NCBI GenBank assembly: GCA_019635635.1 | Contig: JAHBZB010000002.1 | Span: 643,204 to 707,203, forward strand | Source: Xanthobacteraceae bacterium | Lineage (GTDB): Bacteria > Pseudomonadota > Alphaproteobacteria > Rhizobiales > Xanthobacteraceae | DNA length: 64,000 nt | Direction of reading: 5' to 3' | Shown: positions 52,191 to 61,303 of the stretch, one piece after another | How the letters are laid out: the number at the start of each line of letters is the position of its first letter | Numbering within the stretch: the stretch's first letter is position 1 | The notes under the pieces: generated by a model | Seen by the model: the letters and a program-made list of their open reading frames with translations, nothing else | What the model was told of the DNA's origin: nothing | Databases searched by the model: none | Position numbers and translations under genes: made by a program

Positions 52191-53092
52191 AACAGCACGA
52201 CCGGCTGGATATTTTCGCGACGCTTGCGATGGTCGCGCTCACGGCTTCCTGGGGTTTTCAGCAGGTCGCGATCAAGGTCACGAACAACGCGGTATCGCCC
52301 GCGTTCCAGAGCGGGCTGCGCTGCGCGGGTGCGTTCCTGCTGCTTCTGTTCTGGTGCTATCTGCGTGGCATCAAGCTGTTCGAGCGCGACGGCACGCTCG
52401 TTCCCGGCCTTGTCGTCGGCTTTCTGTTCGCCTCCGAATTCGCGTTCATCTATTGGGCGCTGGTCTATACCGATGTCGCGCGCAGCATTCTCTTTCTTTA
52501 CGCATCGCCCTTCGTTGTTGCGATCGGCGCACATTTTCTGCTGCCAAACGAGCGCATGGGAATTGCGCAGGTTCTCGGACTACTGTGCGCATTCGGCGGT
52601 CTCGTGCTCGCAGTGCGTGACGGGCTTTCGCTGCCGTCGAAGACCGCGCTGATCGGTGACATGATGATGCTTGTCGCGGCCGTGCTCTGGGCCGTGACGA
52701 CCCTCATCATCAAGAAGACGACGCTTGCGAAGATTCACCCGGCAAAGACGCTCGCCTATCAGCTAGGCTTCACCGCCTTGTTCGTGCCCGGCGCCTTGCT
52801 CGTCGGCGAAACCGGAATCACGCACTTCGACGGTCTGGTTGCGGCTTCGCTCGCTTATCAGATCGTGATCGTCGCCTTCGCGTCGTATCTCGCGTGGTTC
52901 GCACTGGTGCGAACCTATCCGGCTTCCACGCTTTCGGTATTCACGTTCCTGTCGCCGCTGTTCGCGATGCTTTCCGGCGCGTATTTCCTGAACGAGCAGG
53001 TAGGCCCGATCCTGTGGATCGCGCTCGTGCTGGTCGCGTTTGGAATCTGGCTCGTAAACCGCCCGCGAAGCCGCGCGTCTGCGGCAGCTTAG
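52187..53092 (+). CDS. EamA/DMT-family transporter
   Basis: 301 residues with about ten membrane helices in two EamA repeats (LAMVALTASWGFQQVAIKVT, AGAFLLLLFWCYLRG; second repeat ALIGDMMMLVAAVLWAVTTL). Such proteins export amino acids or small metabolites; the substrate is unknown. ATG 52187 overlaps the oligopeptidase stop (ATGA). It ends in a 4-bp overlap with the convergent hypothetical gene. Confidence 0.88.
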   Translation: MKQHDRLDIFATLAMVALTASWGFQQVAIKVTNNAVSPAFQSGLRCAGAFLLLLFWCYLRGIKLFERDGTLVPGLVVGFLFASEFAFIYWALVYTDVARSILFLYASPFVVAIGAHFLLPNERMGIAQVLGLLCAFGGLVLAVRDGLSLPSKTALIGDMMMLVAAVLWAVTTLIIKKTTLAKIHPAKTLAYQLGFTALFVPGALLVGETGITHFDGLVAASLAYQIVIVAFASYLAWFALVRTYPASTLSVFTFLSPLFAMLSGAYFLNEQVGPILWIALVLVAFGIWLVNRPRSRASAAA

Positions 53093-54018
53093 TGCTGCGC
53101 GGCGTTCGTCCCCGGATAGCCGTCCTGATCGTCTGCGCCTGCACGCTTCACGTGCTCCTGCAATTCGGTCAGCGAGCCGAAGCGCACGGTACCGGCCGGC
53201 AATTCCGCCTCGATCGAGCCGTCGGAATACAACGTATAGGCCATGCCGCCGATAATGCCCGAGCGCACGACGGTCGCTTCGGCGATTTCGGCTTCCGCCG
53301 GTTCGCGGTGTCGCTGCGGCTCATAAGGCGTAGTTGCGGGTTCCCGCAGTGGCGGCGTGGCAGACGCAACCGGGGTCGCACGGCTCTGCCGGTTCGCCTG
53401 TAAGGGAATGACGCCCGCCGATTGCTGCCGGTTGTTGGCTTCGGCCTGCGCGCGCATCCAGCGCGGCTCCTGCGCCGGCGCGGCCAGATCCTCCGCGAAA
53501 TCTTCGTCCTGCTGCGCCTCGAAATTCGGATCCGGACGCACGGCCTTGCGGGGCTCGAAGCCCTGTTCCTGCCGCGGCTGCGGACGTGCGGGCGCCGCTG
53601 CTCTTGCCGCGGGACGTGGAGGCTCCGCTCCTCGTGCAGGCGGACGCGGCGTGCGCGGCTCGCGGGCAGTCGCCGGAACCGGCACTTGCGTGAAATCTTC
53701 CCGCGGCGCGGGCGCAGCATTGCGCGCGGCACGCGGAAGGGGCATGGGCGCATCTTCTTCATGCGTGTCGTCGAGGGACGAACGCGGCTGCGAAAGACCG
53801 AAACCGGCCTCCTCGACCCTGTCGGCCACGTCGCGCAGGGCTTTGAGTACCTGTCCCAGACACGCGACGATCAAACCACCGGCGAAAAGACCGGCACCCG
53901 ACTGAATGAGATCGCTGCCCAAGCCGAGCCCGGCAGCACGATCAGGCATGCCGGCAATGGCGATCAGAACGCCCAATACCGCAAGAACGATACCGCCAAT
54001 GGACATAATCGCGGGCAT
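53089..54018 (-). CDS. Membrane protein with long proline/arginine-rich region, unknown function
   Basis: About 309 residues. Two hydrophobic helices at the N-terminus (IMSIGGIVLAVLGVLIAIAG and GAGLFAGGLIVACLGQVL) precede a low-complexity Pro/Ala/Arg region (RTPRPPARGAEPPRPAARAA). A short conserved-looking end follows (GMAYTLYSDGSIEAELPAGT, VRFGSLTELQEHVKRAG). GAGGGAG precedes ATG 54018; TTG 54027 is an alternative. No family is recognised. It is a single gene, divergent from sodB. Confidence 0.75.
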   Translation of the reverse strand: MPAIMSIGGIVLAVLGVLIAIAGMPDRAAGLGLGSDLIQSGAGLFAGGLIVACLGQVLKALRDVADRVEEAGFGLSQPRSSLDDTHEEDAPMPLPRAARNAAPAPREDFTQVPVPATAREPRTPRPPARGAEPPRPAARAAAPARPQPRQEQGFEPRKAVRPDPNFEAQQDEDFAEDLAAPAQEPRWMRAQAEANNRQQSAGVIPLQANRQSRATPVASATPPLREPATTPYEPQRHREPAEAEIAEATVVRSGIIGGMAYTLYSDGSIEAELPAGTVRFGSLTELQEHVKRAGADDQDGYPGTNAAQH

Positions 54019-54187
54019 TGCGGCCAAACTCCCTCTACTGAAACAACTTTAAGCCGTAAGGCGTTAATCGATCCTACCAGAAGGCGGCTTTTCGGCGACA
54101 GTGCCCTGCGCGCATGGGGGCATGCACAAGGTTGTTTCGAAAGCCCGTCCGGGCTTATCTAACGCCCGAGAAACAAGGAGAATTCGG

Positions 54188-54793
54188 ATGACCTTCAAAT
54201 TGCCAGACCTTCCTTACGCGCACGACGCCCTGGCGCCGTACATGTCGAAGGAGACGCTTGAGTATCACCACGACAAGCATCACCTCGCCTACGTCAACAA
54301 CGGCAACAACGCGCTGAAAGGTTCCGATCTCGAAGGAAAAAGCCTCGAGGAGATCGTGAAGGGCTCGTTCGGTAAGAACCCGGCGATCTTCAACAACGCC
54401 GGCCAGCATTACAACCACCTGCACTTCTGGAAGTGGATGAAACCGAACGGCGGCGGCAAGATTCCGGGCGAGCTCGAGAAGAAGATCGTCGCCGACCTCG
54501 GCTCGGTCGACAAAATGAAGGAAGAATTCATTCAGGCGGGAACCACCCAGTTCGGTTCGGGCTGGGCCTGGCTCGCCCTGAAGGACGGCAAGATCGTCGT
54601 CAGCAAGACCGCGAACGGCGAAAGCCCGCTGGTCCATGGCGGCTCGCCCATCTTGGGTTGTGACGTATGGGAACACTCCTATTACATCGACTACCGCAAC
54701 CGCCGCCCGGACTACCTGAAGGCTTTCATCGAAAACCTGGTGAACTGGGAATACGTAGCCGAGATGTATGCCGCCGCTGCCAAAGGCGCATAA
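54188..54793 (+). CDS. sodB: Iron/manganese superoxide dismutase
   Basis: 201 residues. Metal ligands appear in LEYHHDKHHLAYVN (His), GQHYNHLHFWKWM (His), and CDVWEHSYYIDY (Asp and His). It destroys superoxide in the cytoplasm. AAGGAG sits 8 nt before ATG 54188. QFGSGWAWL and the sequence around GGKIPGEL suggest the Fe or cambialistic type, but the metal cannot be fixed from sequence alone. A terminator follows. Confidence 0.95.
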   Translation: MTFKLPDLPYAHDALAPYMSKETLEYHHDKHHLAYVNNGNNALKGSDLEGKSLEEIVKGSFGKNPAIFNNAGQHYNHLHFWKWMKPNGGGKIPGELEKKIVADLGSVDKMKEEFIQAGTTQFGSGWAWLALKDGKIVVSKTANGESPLVHGGSPILGCDVWEHSYYIDYRNRRPDYLKAFIENLVNWEYVAEMYAAAAKGA

Positions 54794-54816
54794 CTAGGCA
54801 ACCCTCGAATCTGCTC

Positions 54817-54852
54817 GTCCGGCAGGCGTCGCCTGCCGGACATTTCATTTGA
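54817..54852 (+). terminator. Rho-independent terminator after sodB
   Basis: An 11-bp perfect stem (54817-54827 and 54831-54841) with a 3-base loop lies 24 bp after the sodB stop and is followed by the T-rich ATTTCATTTGAATTTC. It is well placed to end the sodB message. Confidence 0.75.
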
Positions 54853-55037
54853 ATTTCATGTTTAATCGCTAAGGCTTGGTCGTGTTGCAGTGCACGGCTA
54901 GGGGCTTGTGCGGATGCATACAATTTGCACGAATCCCGCCGTAATCGCCTACTACCTAGGCTCACGGGCGCGTAGCCGGCCGCCCGTTCCCAACAAGGTT
55001 TCGCCCGGCGCGAACCGAGCGACCGAATTCCCGACCC

Positions 55038-56720
55038 ATGCGTTTGAACAACATGATCCAGCGGGTGAAGAACGCCGCGCCGGCCGACTGGCTCGCGTTT
55101 GCGGCCATCGTGGCTTTGAGCATCGTCGCCGGCTTCACCTTCCGCGACTATGGGCTCGGCTGGGACGACTATGCGCACTCGCATTACGGCGAGTTGCTTT
55201 ATTCGTATTACGCGACCGGCGGCGCGGATAAGCGCGCCTTCGAATTCTACAACCTGTTCTATTACGGCGGCGGGTTCGATCTCGCGGCGTCGATCCTCGA
55301 CCGCTTCACGACGACCGACCTGTTCGAGTCGCGCAGGCTTATGGGCGCGATCGTCGGTATTCTCGGCCTGATCGTAGTGTGGCGGCTCGCGCGCCGCGTC
55401 GGCGGGCCGGTGGCTGGCGCCGCCGCGGTGATCCTGCTTGCGATCACACCGCTCTATTACGGCCACATGTTCATCAACGCAAAGGACACGCCTTTCGCGG
55501 TCGCGATGGTGTTCCTGCTCTACGCGTTCGTGCGCGCATTCGACGAATATCCGAAACCCAAGCCGCTGACGCTCGCATTGTTCGCGCTCGCGCTCGGGCT
55601 CCTGATCGGCACGCGCGTGATCGGCGGCATCGCGGTGTTTTTCGCAGGCGCCGCGCTCCTCGTTTATGTGCTCGCGGAATCGAAAGAACTCGGCTTCAAG
55701 CCCGCCGCATTGCGCGCGGCGAAGTTCGTCGGTCTGCTCGCGCTCACCCTGCCCTTCGCCTACGCGATCATGGCGGTAGTCTGGCCCTATGCGGTGCAGT
55801 CGCCGCTCAATCCGTTCAAAGCGATCGCCTATTACTCGAACTTCTGGGAAACGCCCTGGAAGGAAACTTTCGACGGCGTGCAGATTCTGATCCCGAACAT
55901 GCCGCGCAGCTATCTGCCGAAACTCTGCCTGCTGAAAATTCCGGAAATCGTCGGCGGCCTTGCAATCGCGGGCGTCGCGGGTTCGCTGGTTGCGATCTTC
56001 CGCGGTATCGGCACGCCTTCGAAGCGCGCATCGCTCGCGCTGCTCGCGGCCGCCGCGCTGTTTCCGATCCTGCTCGTCGTGATCACGCGGCCGGTGCTCT
56101 ACAACGGCATCCGCCACTTCCTGTTCATTCTGCCGCCGATGGCGGTACTTGCCGGCATCGCAGTCGCCTACATCTTCGAGAAGCTGCGCGACTATCGCCG
56201 CTGGGCGCCGATCGCGGGAACGGCGGTGTTCGCGTTTGTCGTCGGCATCACCGTCGTCGATATGATCCGCATCCATCCCTATCAATACGCGCTGTTCAAT
56301 CATGCCGCGGGCGGCGTGCGGGGCGCTGCGGACCGCTACATGCTCGACTACTGGGCGCTCGGCTTCAAGGAAGCCTCCGAAACGCTGCTCGAGAAAATCA
56401 AGGAGCAGAAGCTCGTCAAGCCCGCGAACCGGAAGTGGAAGGTCGCGGTATGCGGTCCGCCGGCGGTGGTGGCGCTCGAACTCGGCGACGACTTCGAGGC
56501 GACCAACGAGGCCAAGGGCGCGGACTTCGCGGTTTCGCTCGGCACCTTCTACTGCGCGGAGTTATTTGCGCCGATCATGTACGAAGTGCGGCGCGACACG
56601 GTCGTGTTCGCGCGCGTCTATGACGTGCGGCGGTTAAGTTTCTCGACCACCTATATCTCCACGCCGGAAGACCGGCCGGCCGCGCAGGTGAATTCGGCGA
56701 TTCATACCTTTTGGCAGTAA
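55038..56720 (+). CDS. GT39/ArnT-like membrane glycosyltransferase
   Basis: 560 residues with about 10-12 membrane helices. The N-terminal DYGLGWDDYAHSHYGELLY loop carries the acidic pair expected for GT-C enzymes, and ITPLYYGHMFINAKDTPFAV is a second periplasmic motif. Such enzymes transfer sugars from polyprenyl carriers to lipids or proteins. The long soluble end (about 450-560) has no known family. It is a single gene, followed by the dehalogenase with a 9-bp gap. Confidence 0.82.
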   Translation: MRLNNMIQRVKNAAPADWLAFAAIVALSIVAGFTFRDYGLGWDDYAHSHYGELLYSYYATGGADKRAFEFYNLFYYGGGFDLAASILDRFTTTDLFESRRLMGAIVGILGLIVVWRLARRVGGPVAGAAAVILLAITPLYYGHMFINAKDTPFAVAMVFLLYAFVRAFDEYPKPKPLTLALFALALGLLIGTRVIGGIAVFFAGAALLVYVLAESKELGFKPAALRAAKFVGLLALTLPFAYAIMAVVWPYAVQSPLNPFKAIAYYSNFWETPWKETFDGVQILIPNMPRSYLPKLCLLKIPEIVGGLAIAGVAGSLVAIFRGIGTPSKRASLALLAAAALFPILLVVITRPVLYNGIRHFLFILPPMAVLAGIAVAYIFEKLRDYRRWAPIAGTAVFAFVVGITVVDMIRIHPYQYALFNHAAGGVRGAADRYMLDYWALGFKEASETLLEKIKEQKLVKPANRKWKVAVCGPPAVVALELGDDFEATNEAKGADFAVSLGTFYCAELFAPIMYEVRRDTVVFARVYDVRRLSFSTTYISTPEDRPAAQVNSAIHTFWQ

Positions 56721-56729
56721 GCTGCCGGG

Positions 56730-57395
56730 ATGACGACCCGCGCCTATATCTTCGACGCCTATGGCACGCTGTTCGACGTGCACGCAGCGATCGCGCGCTA
56801 TCGCGACCGTGCCGGTCCCGATGCCGACCGCATCTCGGAATTGTGGCGGACCAAGCAGCTCGAATACTCCTGGACGCTGACCGCAATGGGCCGATACGAA
56901 AATTTCGAACGGCTCACCGAGCGCTCGCTCGATTTCGCGCTCGCCCGTTTCGGCAGGAGCGATCCGGCGCTGCGGGCAGCACTCCTCGACAGTTACCGCA
57001 AGCTTGACGCCTATCCCGACGCGAAAGCTGCGCTCGGAACGCTGAAGCAGGCGGGCGCGGTCACGGGTATCCTCTCCAACGGCTCGCCCGGCATGTTGCA
57101 GGCGGCGGTCGATAACGCGGCACTCGGCGGCATGCTCGACCACGTGCTCTCGGTCGACGCGCTCGGCTTCTACAAGCCGCGCAACGAGGTCTACGCACTT
57201 GTTACGGATGCAGCTTCCGTGCGACCGGAGGAAATCGTGTTCGTTTCCTCGAACCGCTGGGACATCGCGGGTGCCGCGAATTTCGGCTTCAAGCCGGTCT
57301 GGGTCAACCGCGCCAACCTGCCGGACGAATATCCGGACCTGAAGCCTGTCGCCGTAATCAACAGCCTCTCGGCCTTGCCCTCGCTGAAATTCTAG
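56730..57395 (+). CDS. Haloacid dehalogenase, type II (HAD family)
   Basis: 221 residues. The nucleophile Asp is in YIFDAYGTLFDVHA, motif II in GILSNGSPGM, the Lys in DALGFYKPRNEVY and the last acidic motif in FVSSNRWDIAGAANFG, all typical of L-2-haloacid dehalogenases. These hydrolyse 2-haloalkanoic acids to hydroxyacids. The true substrate here is not certain. It overlaps the convergent M20 peptidase gene by 4 bp. Confidence 0.9.
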   Translation: MTTRAYIFDAYGTLFDVHAAIARYRDRAGPDADRISELWRTKQLEYSWTLTAMGRYENFERLTERSLDFALARFGRSDPALRAALLDSYRKLDAYPDAKAALGTLKQAGAVTGILSNGSPGMLQAAVDNAALGGMLDHVLSVDALGFYKPRNEVYALVTDAASVRPEEIVFVSSNRWDIAGAANFGFKPVWVNRANLPDEYPDLKPVAVINSLSALPSLKF

Positions 57396-58771
57396 GAACG
57401 CAGTGCGTCAAGGATGCGCGCCCAGCTTCGCGCGCCCTTGTGGAACGAGGTGAGATTGTACTTTTCGTTCGGCGAGTGAATGCGGTCGTCGTCCACGCCG
57501 AAGCCGATCAGCAGGGAATCCATCCCGAGATCGCGCTTGAAATTGCCCACGATCGGAATCGAACCGCCGGAGCCTTTCAGCACCGCAGGCGTCCCCCATT
57601 CGGCAGCAAGCGCTTCGCGCGCCTTTTTCAGATAAGGCGAAGTCAACGGCAACTGCAGCGCAGGGCTGCCGCCATGCGCCAGAAATTCCGCCTCACAATC
57701 CGGCGGCAACTGCTTGCGGACAAAGTCGCGGAACGACGCGCGGATCGCTTCTGGATTCTGCTTTCCGACCAGACGGAAAGAAAACTTGGCGGAGGCCTGT
57801 GCCGGAATCACTGTCTTCGATCCGGTGCCGGTATAGCCGCCGATGATTCCGTTCACGTCGCAGGTCGGCCGCGACCAGATCTGCTCGAGCACATGCCTGC
57901 CCTTTTCGCCTGCCGGTTTGCTGAGACCTATCTCGCCGAGAAATTTGCTTTCGCTGAAATCGAGCGCAGTCCATTGCGCCTTGATTTCCGGATCGAGTTC
58001 GTCCGCGCCGTCGTAAAAACCGGGGACGGCAATGCGGCCGTCGTCGTCATGGACCGATGCGATAATCCTGCCGAGCACGCGGATCGGATTGATCGCGGCC
58101 CCGCCGAACAGCCCGGAGTGAAGGTCACGGTCGGCGGCCTTGATGATGACTTCCTCCAGCATCAGACCGCGCAGCATGGTCGTGATGGCGGGCATGGTAT
58201 CGTTCCACATGTCCGTGTCGCAGACCAGCGCGACATCGGCTTTCAATTCGTTCTTGTTCGCTTCCAGAAAAGGCGCGAGCGACGGGCTCCCGGTTTCCTC
58301 CTCCCCCTCCAGCAGGATCGTAACGGGCAGCGGCAGCTTACCTTCCGCCTCTACAAAAGCACGCACCGCCTCAACGAAGGTCATGAGCTGCCCTTTATCA
58401 TCAGCCGAGCCACGACCGACGATGACTTTGCGTCCGCCCACCTCTCTAAGCTGCGGTTCGAAAGCGGGCGTCTGCCACAACGGCAAGGGATCGGCCGGCT
58501 GCACGTCATAATGACCGTAGAACAGAACATGCGGCGCGGGCGCCACTGCCTTGCCGTGCGCAACGACCATCGGGTGACCTTTGGTGTCGCGCACGCCTGC
58601 ATCGAGACCGAGCGTGGCAAGTTCTTTCGCAAGCCACTCCGCCGCCGCGCGACAGTTCTTCGCAAAGGCCGGATCGGTAGAGACGCTTTCGATCCGCATC
58701 AACGCGAACAGCCGCTCGAGGCTCCGGTCGAGATTCTTATCGATAGCGGCAAGTACCTGCGCGAGTGCCAT
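57392..58771 (-). CDS. M20-family dipeptidase/metallopeptidase
   Basis: 459 residues from ATG 58771 with AAAGGAG before it. Zinc ligands are seen in VLFYGHYDVQPADP (His, Asp), GRGSADDKGQ, EGEEETGSPS (Glu pair), VCDTDMW and near the end in HSPNEKYNL (His). The dimerisation domain lies about residues 210-330. It cleaves dipeptides or removes N-acyl groups in the cytoplasm; the substrate is unknown. The ten codons upstream to 58801 have no ribosome site. Confidence 0.9.
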   Translation of the reverse strand: MALAQVLAAIDKNLDRSLERLFALMRIESVSTDPAFAKNCRAAAEWLAKELATLGLDAGVRDTKGHPMVVAHGKAVAPAPHVLFYGHYDVQPADPLPLWQTPAFEPQLREVGGRKVIVGRGSADDKGQLMTFVEAVRAFVEAEGKLPLPVTILLEGEEETGSPSLAPFLEANKNELKADVALVCDTDMWNDTMPAITTMLRGLMLEEVIIKAADRDLHSGLFGGAAINPIRVLGRIIASVHDDDGRIAVPGFYDGADELDPEIKAQWTALDFSESKFLGEIGLSKPAGEKGRHVLEQIWSRPTCDVNGIIGGYTGTGSKTVIPAQASAKFSFRLVGKQNPEAIRASFRDFVRKQLPPDCEAEFLAHGGSPALQLPLTSPYLKKAREALAAEWGTPAVLKGSGGSIPIVGNFKRDLGMDSLLIGFGVDDDRIHSPNEKYNLTSFHKGARSWARILDALRS

Positions 58772-58825
58772 TCCACTTCTCCTTTGCGGAGACGCTAGCA
58801 ACTCGGGATGCGTGCGGGAACGCTC

Positions 58826-59308
58826 TTATTCCGCGGCGTTTGCGACCAATCCGGAGTCATTCGGAGTGGCCTGTTCCTGCTGCTGCGCGCGTTTGCCTCT
58901 TGCGAGCATCTCTTCGGAGCGGCGACGGGCCCGGCGCGCATTCTGGAGCAACTGCGCGATCCGCCGGTAAAGCAGGCGGGGCGGAACGGGCGTCGAGAGA
59001 ACGGCGGTGTAGCCGGCACGAAGCGCCATGCGGCGCTGCTCGTTGGTCGGCTCCGGCAACATGAGAATGACCGGCGCACGGCAAGCCGAAAAAGGATTCG
59101 GCGAGATCGCGGCACCTTCATCGTTCGCGGCAAGACTCGGGCCTTCGATGAGAAACAAATCCGCGGCGCCTGCCGCAGCGGCTTCCGCAATCGTTGCAAT
59201 TCTGGCGATCTCAAAGGAGCCGAGTTCAATTAGCGCGCGTGCTAGCGCTTCACTCCGGATCGGATCGAAATCGAGCAGCACCAGCCTCGCCGCCGTCAAA
59301 GAACGCAT
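58826..59308 (-). CDS. Degenerate response-regulator-like receiver protein
   Basis: 160 residues from ATG 59308. A CheY-like fold is suggested (ARLVLLDFDPIRSEALARAL, CRAPVILMLPEPTNEQRRMA, LRAGYTAVLSTPVPPRLLYR), with a Thr/Pro in place of the usual conserved Lys-Pro and no clear phospho-Asp (DLFLIEGP). It ends in a charged, probably disordered tail. It may be a phosphorylation-independent receiver. It is alone on the strand, before the M20 gene. Confidence 0.7.
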   Translation of the reverse strand: MRSLTAARLVLLDFDPIRSEALARALIELGSFEIARIATIAEAAAAGAADLFLIEGPSLAANDEGAAISPNPFSACRAPVILMLPEPTNEQRRMALRAGYTAVLSTPVPPRLLYRRIAQLLQNARRARRRSEEMLARGKRAQQQEQATPNDSGLVANAAE

Positions 59309-59399
59309 TTTCCCACCCCCGAGGTAGGATGGTATCAACACGGCATAAAGTTGCAACCTATAGGCGAATTGAGTCCGGTTTACTGCCTTCGGGCACGGG

Positions 59400-60974
59400 T
59401 TAGCGGCGGAGAATTCCGCCGAGCGCTCCCCGCAGAATCGCGCGGCCGATCGTATTGCCCATCGAGCCGCCGATCTTCTTGCCGAGTCCGCCTGCGACGG
59501 CGCCTCCGATGCGGCTTGTCACCGAGCGCGTCACTTCGCGCGCCACCTTCTGCCCGGTGGTCAGGCGCTCGCCACGCTTTCGATTGGTGCCGAAAATTCC
59601 GCCGATCAGATCGCCGATACCGCCGAGCACGCTTCCACTTTGCTGATTCTCGGAATCGCCCTGCTGCTGGCCCGCATTGCGGGTCTTCAGATCGGTTTTC
59701 TTTTGCAGGATTTCGTAGGCCGACTCATTATCGACCGCCTCATCGTATTTTCCCTTGACCGGGCTCTTCGCGATGACGGCTTTGCGCTGCGCGTCAGTGA
59801 TCGCGCCGACGTCGCCTGCGGGCGGACGGATCAGCGTGCGATCGACCATTGCCGGCACGCCGTTTCCTTCAAGGAAAGAAGTGAGCGCTTCGCCCTTGCC
59901 GAGTTCGGTGATCACGCGCTCGGTGTTCAGCTTCGGATTCGGGCGGAAACTTTGCGCCGCAACCTTCACCGCTTTCTGTTCGTTCGGCGTATAGGCGCGA
60001 AGCGCATGCTGCACGCGATTGCCGAGCTGCGCGAGCACGGTTTCGGGCACGTCGGCAGGATTCTGGGTGACGAAATAGACGCCGACACCCTTCGAGCGGA
60101 TCAGGCGGACGACCTGCTCGATCTTCTCAAGCAGCACCTTTGGCGCTTCGTCGAACAGCAGATGCGCCTCGTCGAAGAAGAAAACGAGCTTCGGCTTGTC
60201 GGGATCGCCGATTTCCGGAAGCTCCTCGAACATCTCCGACAAGAGCCACAGCAGGAAGGTGCCGTAGAGGCGCGGGTTCTGCATCAGCTTGTCGGCGGCG
60301 AGCAGATTGATGTTTCCCTTGCCGCCGGTTTTCTTCATCAGGTCGTTTATGTCGAGCGCGGGTTCACCGAAGAACTTTTCGCCTTTCTGGTTTTCCAGCA
60401 CCAGCAACTGCCGCTGAATGGCGCCGACCGAGGCCGAGGAGACATTGCCGTAGGTTTTGGTGAGATCGGCGGCGTTGTCGGCGATGAATCCGAGCATCGC
60501 GCGCAGATCCTTCAGGTCGAGGATCGGCAAACCGTTCTCGTCGGCGACCCGGAAGGCGATATTGAGCACGCCTTCCTGCGTGTCGTTCAGGTTCATCATC
60601 CGCGAAAGCAGCAGCGGACCCATTTCCGACACTGTTGCGCGGATCGGATGGCCCTGCTCGCCGAACAAATCCCAGAAGACGACCGGGAACTGCTCGGCTT
60701 CGTACTTCACGTCGATCTCTTTACAGCGCTTGACGACCCAATCCTTGCCCTGCCCTTCCTGCGAGACGCCGGAAAGGTCGCCTTTGATGTCGGCCGCGAA
60801 CACCGGAACGCCGGCGCGCGAGAAACCTTCCGCGATCGTCTGCAACGTGACCGTCTTGCCGGTGCCGGTCGCGCCGGTCACGAGCCCGTGACGGTTCGCG
60901 AGGTTGAGGCTGAGGTATTGTGGCTTCGTAGCTTTGCCTACGAAGATCTTGTCGTCGGTGTCGGCGTTCGCCAT
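59400..60974 (-). CDS. HerA-like (DUF853) ATPase
   Basis: 524 residues. Walker A is GLVTGATGTGKTVTLQT and Walker B is KLVFFFDEAHLLFDEAP. A bipartite motif (GVYFVTQNPADVPETVLAQLG) follows, and a Gly-rich C-terminus (GGAVAGGLGKKIGGSMG). This matches the DUF853/YjgR family, HerA-type motor ATPases of unknown cellular role. It is a single gene with a normal length. Confidence 0.9.
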   Translation of the reverse strand: MANADTDDKIFVGKATKPQYLSLNLANRHGLVTGATGTGKTVTLQTIAEGFSRAGVPVFAADIKGDLSGVSQEGQGKDWVVKRCKEIDVKYEAEQFPVVFWDLFGEQGHPIRATVSEMGPLLLSRMMNLNDTQEGVLNIAFRVADENGLPILDLKDLRAMLGFIADNAADLTKTYGNVSSASVGAIQRQLLVLENQKGEKFFGEPALDINDLMKKTGGKGNINLLAADKLMQNPRLYGTFLLWLLSEMFEELPEIGDPDKPKLVFFFDEAHLLFDEAPKVLLEKIEQVVRLIRSKGVGVYFVTQNPADVPETVLAQLGNRVQHALRAYTPNEQKAVKVAAQSFRPNPKLNTERVITELGKGEALTSFLEGNGVPAMVDRTLIRPPAGDVGAITDAQRKAVIAKSPVKGKYDEAVDNESAYEILQKKTDLKTRNAGQQQGDSENQQSGSVLGGIGDLIGGIFGTNRKRGERLTTGQKVAREVTRSVTSRIGGAVAGGLGKKIGGSMGNTIGRAILRGALGGILRR

Positions 60975-61303
60975 TCTCGCGCTCCTGCTTCCCGGCGTGT
61001 CGAAAAGTTATAATCCGCCTTCAGCCAAGTTTCCAACCACCGGCCGATTACCAAGTCAGCGTCGCAGTCAACAGGAAACTGGGAAAAAAAGTTTTTGACA
61101 CCCCGCTCCTTTTGCTCGACGACAGATAGCGACAACGACGACGCGGCGGACGAAAGGAGGCTGAGATGTTCGCGGTTACGAACCGAAGTGACTGCTTCGT
61201 AACCCGGCTGACCAACGCCTCCTCCGCACTGCAAAATCGCTTCCATCGATAACAAGTTTTACGGCCGCGGCTCTCCAGCCGCGCCTCGCGAGGGAATTTC
61301 GGC
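60975..61303. promoter_or_regulatory. 329-bp intergenic region with hairpin and a micro-ORF
   Basis: The gap between the HerA-like ATPase (minus) and DUF4332 (plus) contains an inverted repeat (GGTTACGAA 61174-61182, TTCGTAACC 61196-61204) inside an outer complementary pair (GGAGGC near 61156-61161, GCCTCC near 61217-61222). A 28-codon frame with a perfect ribosome site lies over it. The structure could be a small RNA, an mRNA leader or a cruciform. Confidence 0.45.
61166..61252 (+). CDS. Candidate 28-residue small protein with strong ribosome site
   Basis: AAAGGAGG lies 5 nt before ATG 61166; the frame (MFAVTNRSDCFVTRLTNASS, then ALQNRFHR) ends at TAA 61250-61252. It is too short for reliable recognition. 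The coding strand also folds into a hairpin, so a leader peptide for DUF4332 at 61304 is an alternative. Confidence 0.42.
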   Translation: MFAVTNRSDCFVTRLTNASSALQNRFHR

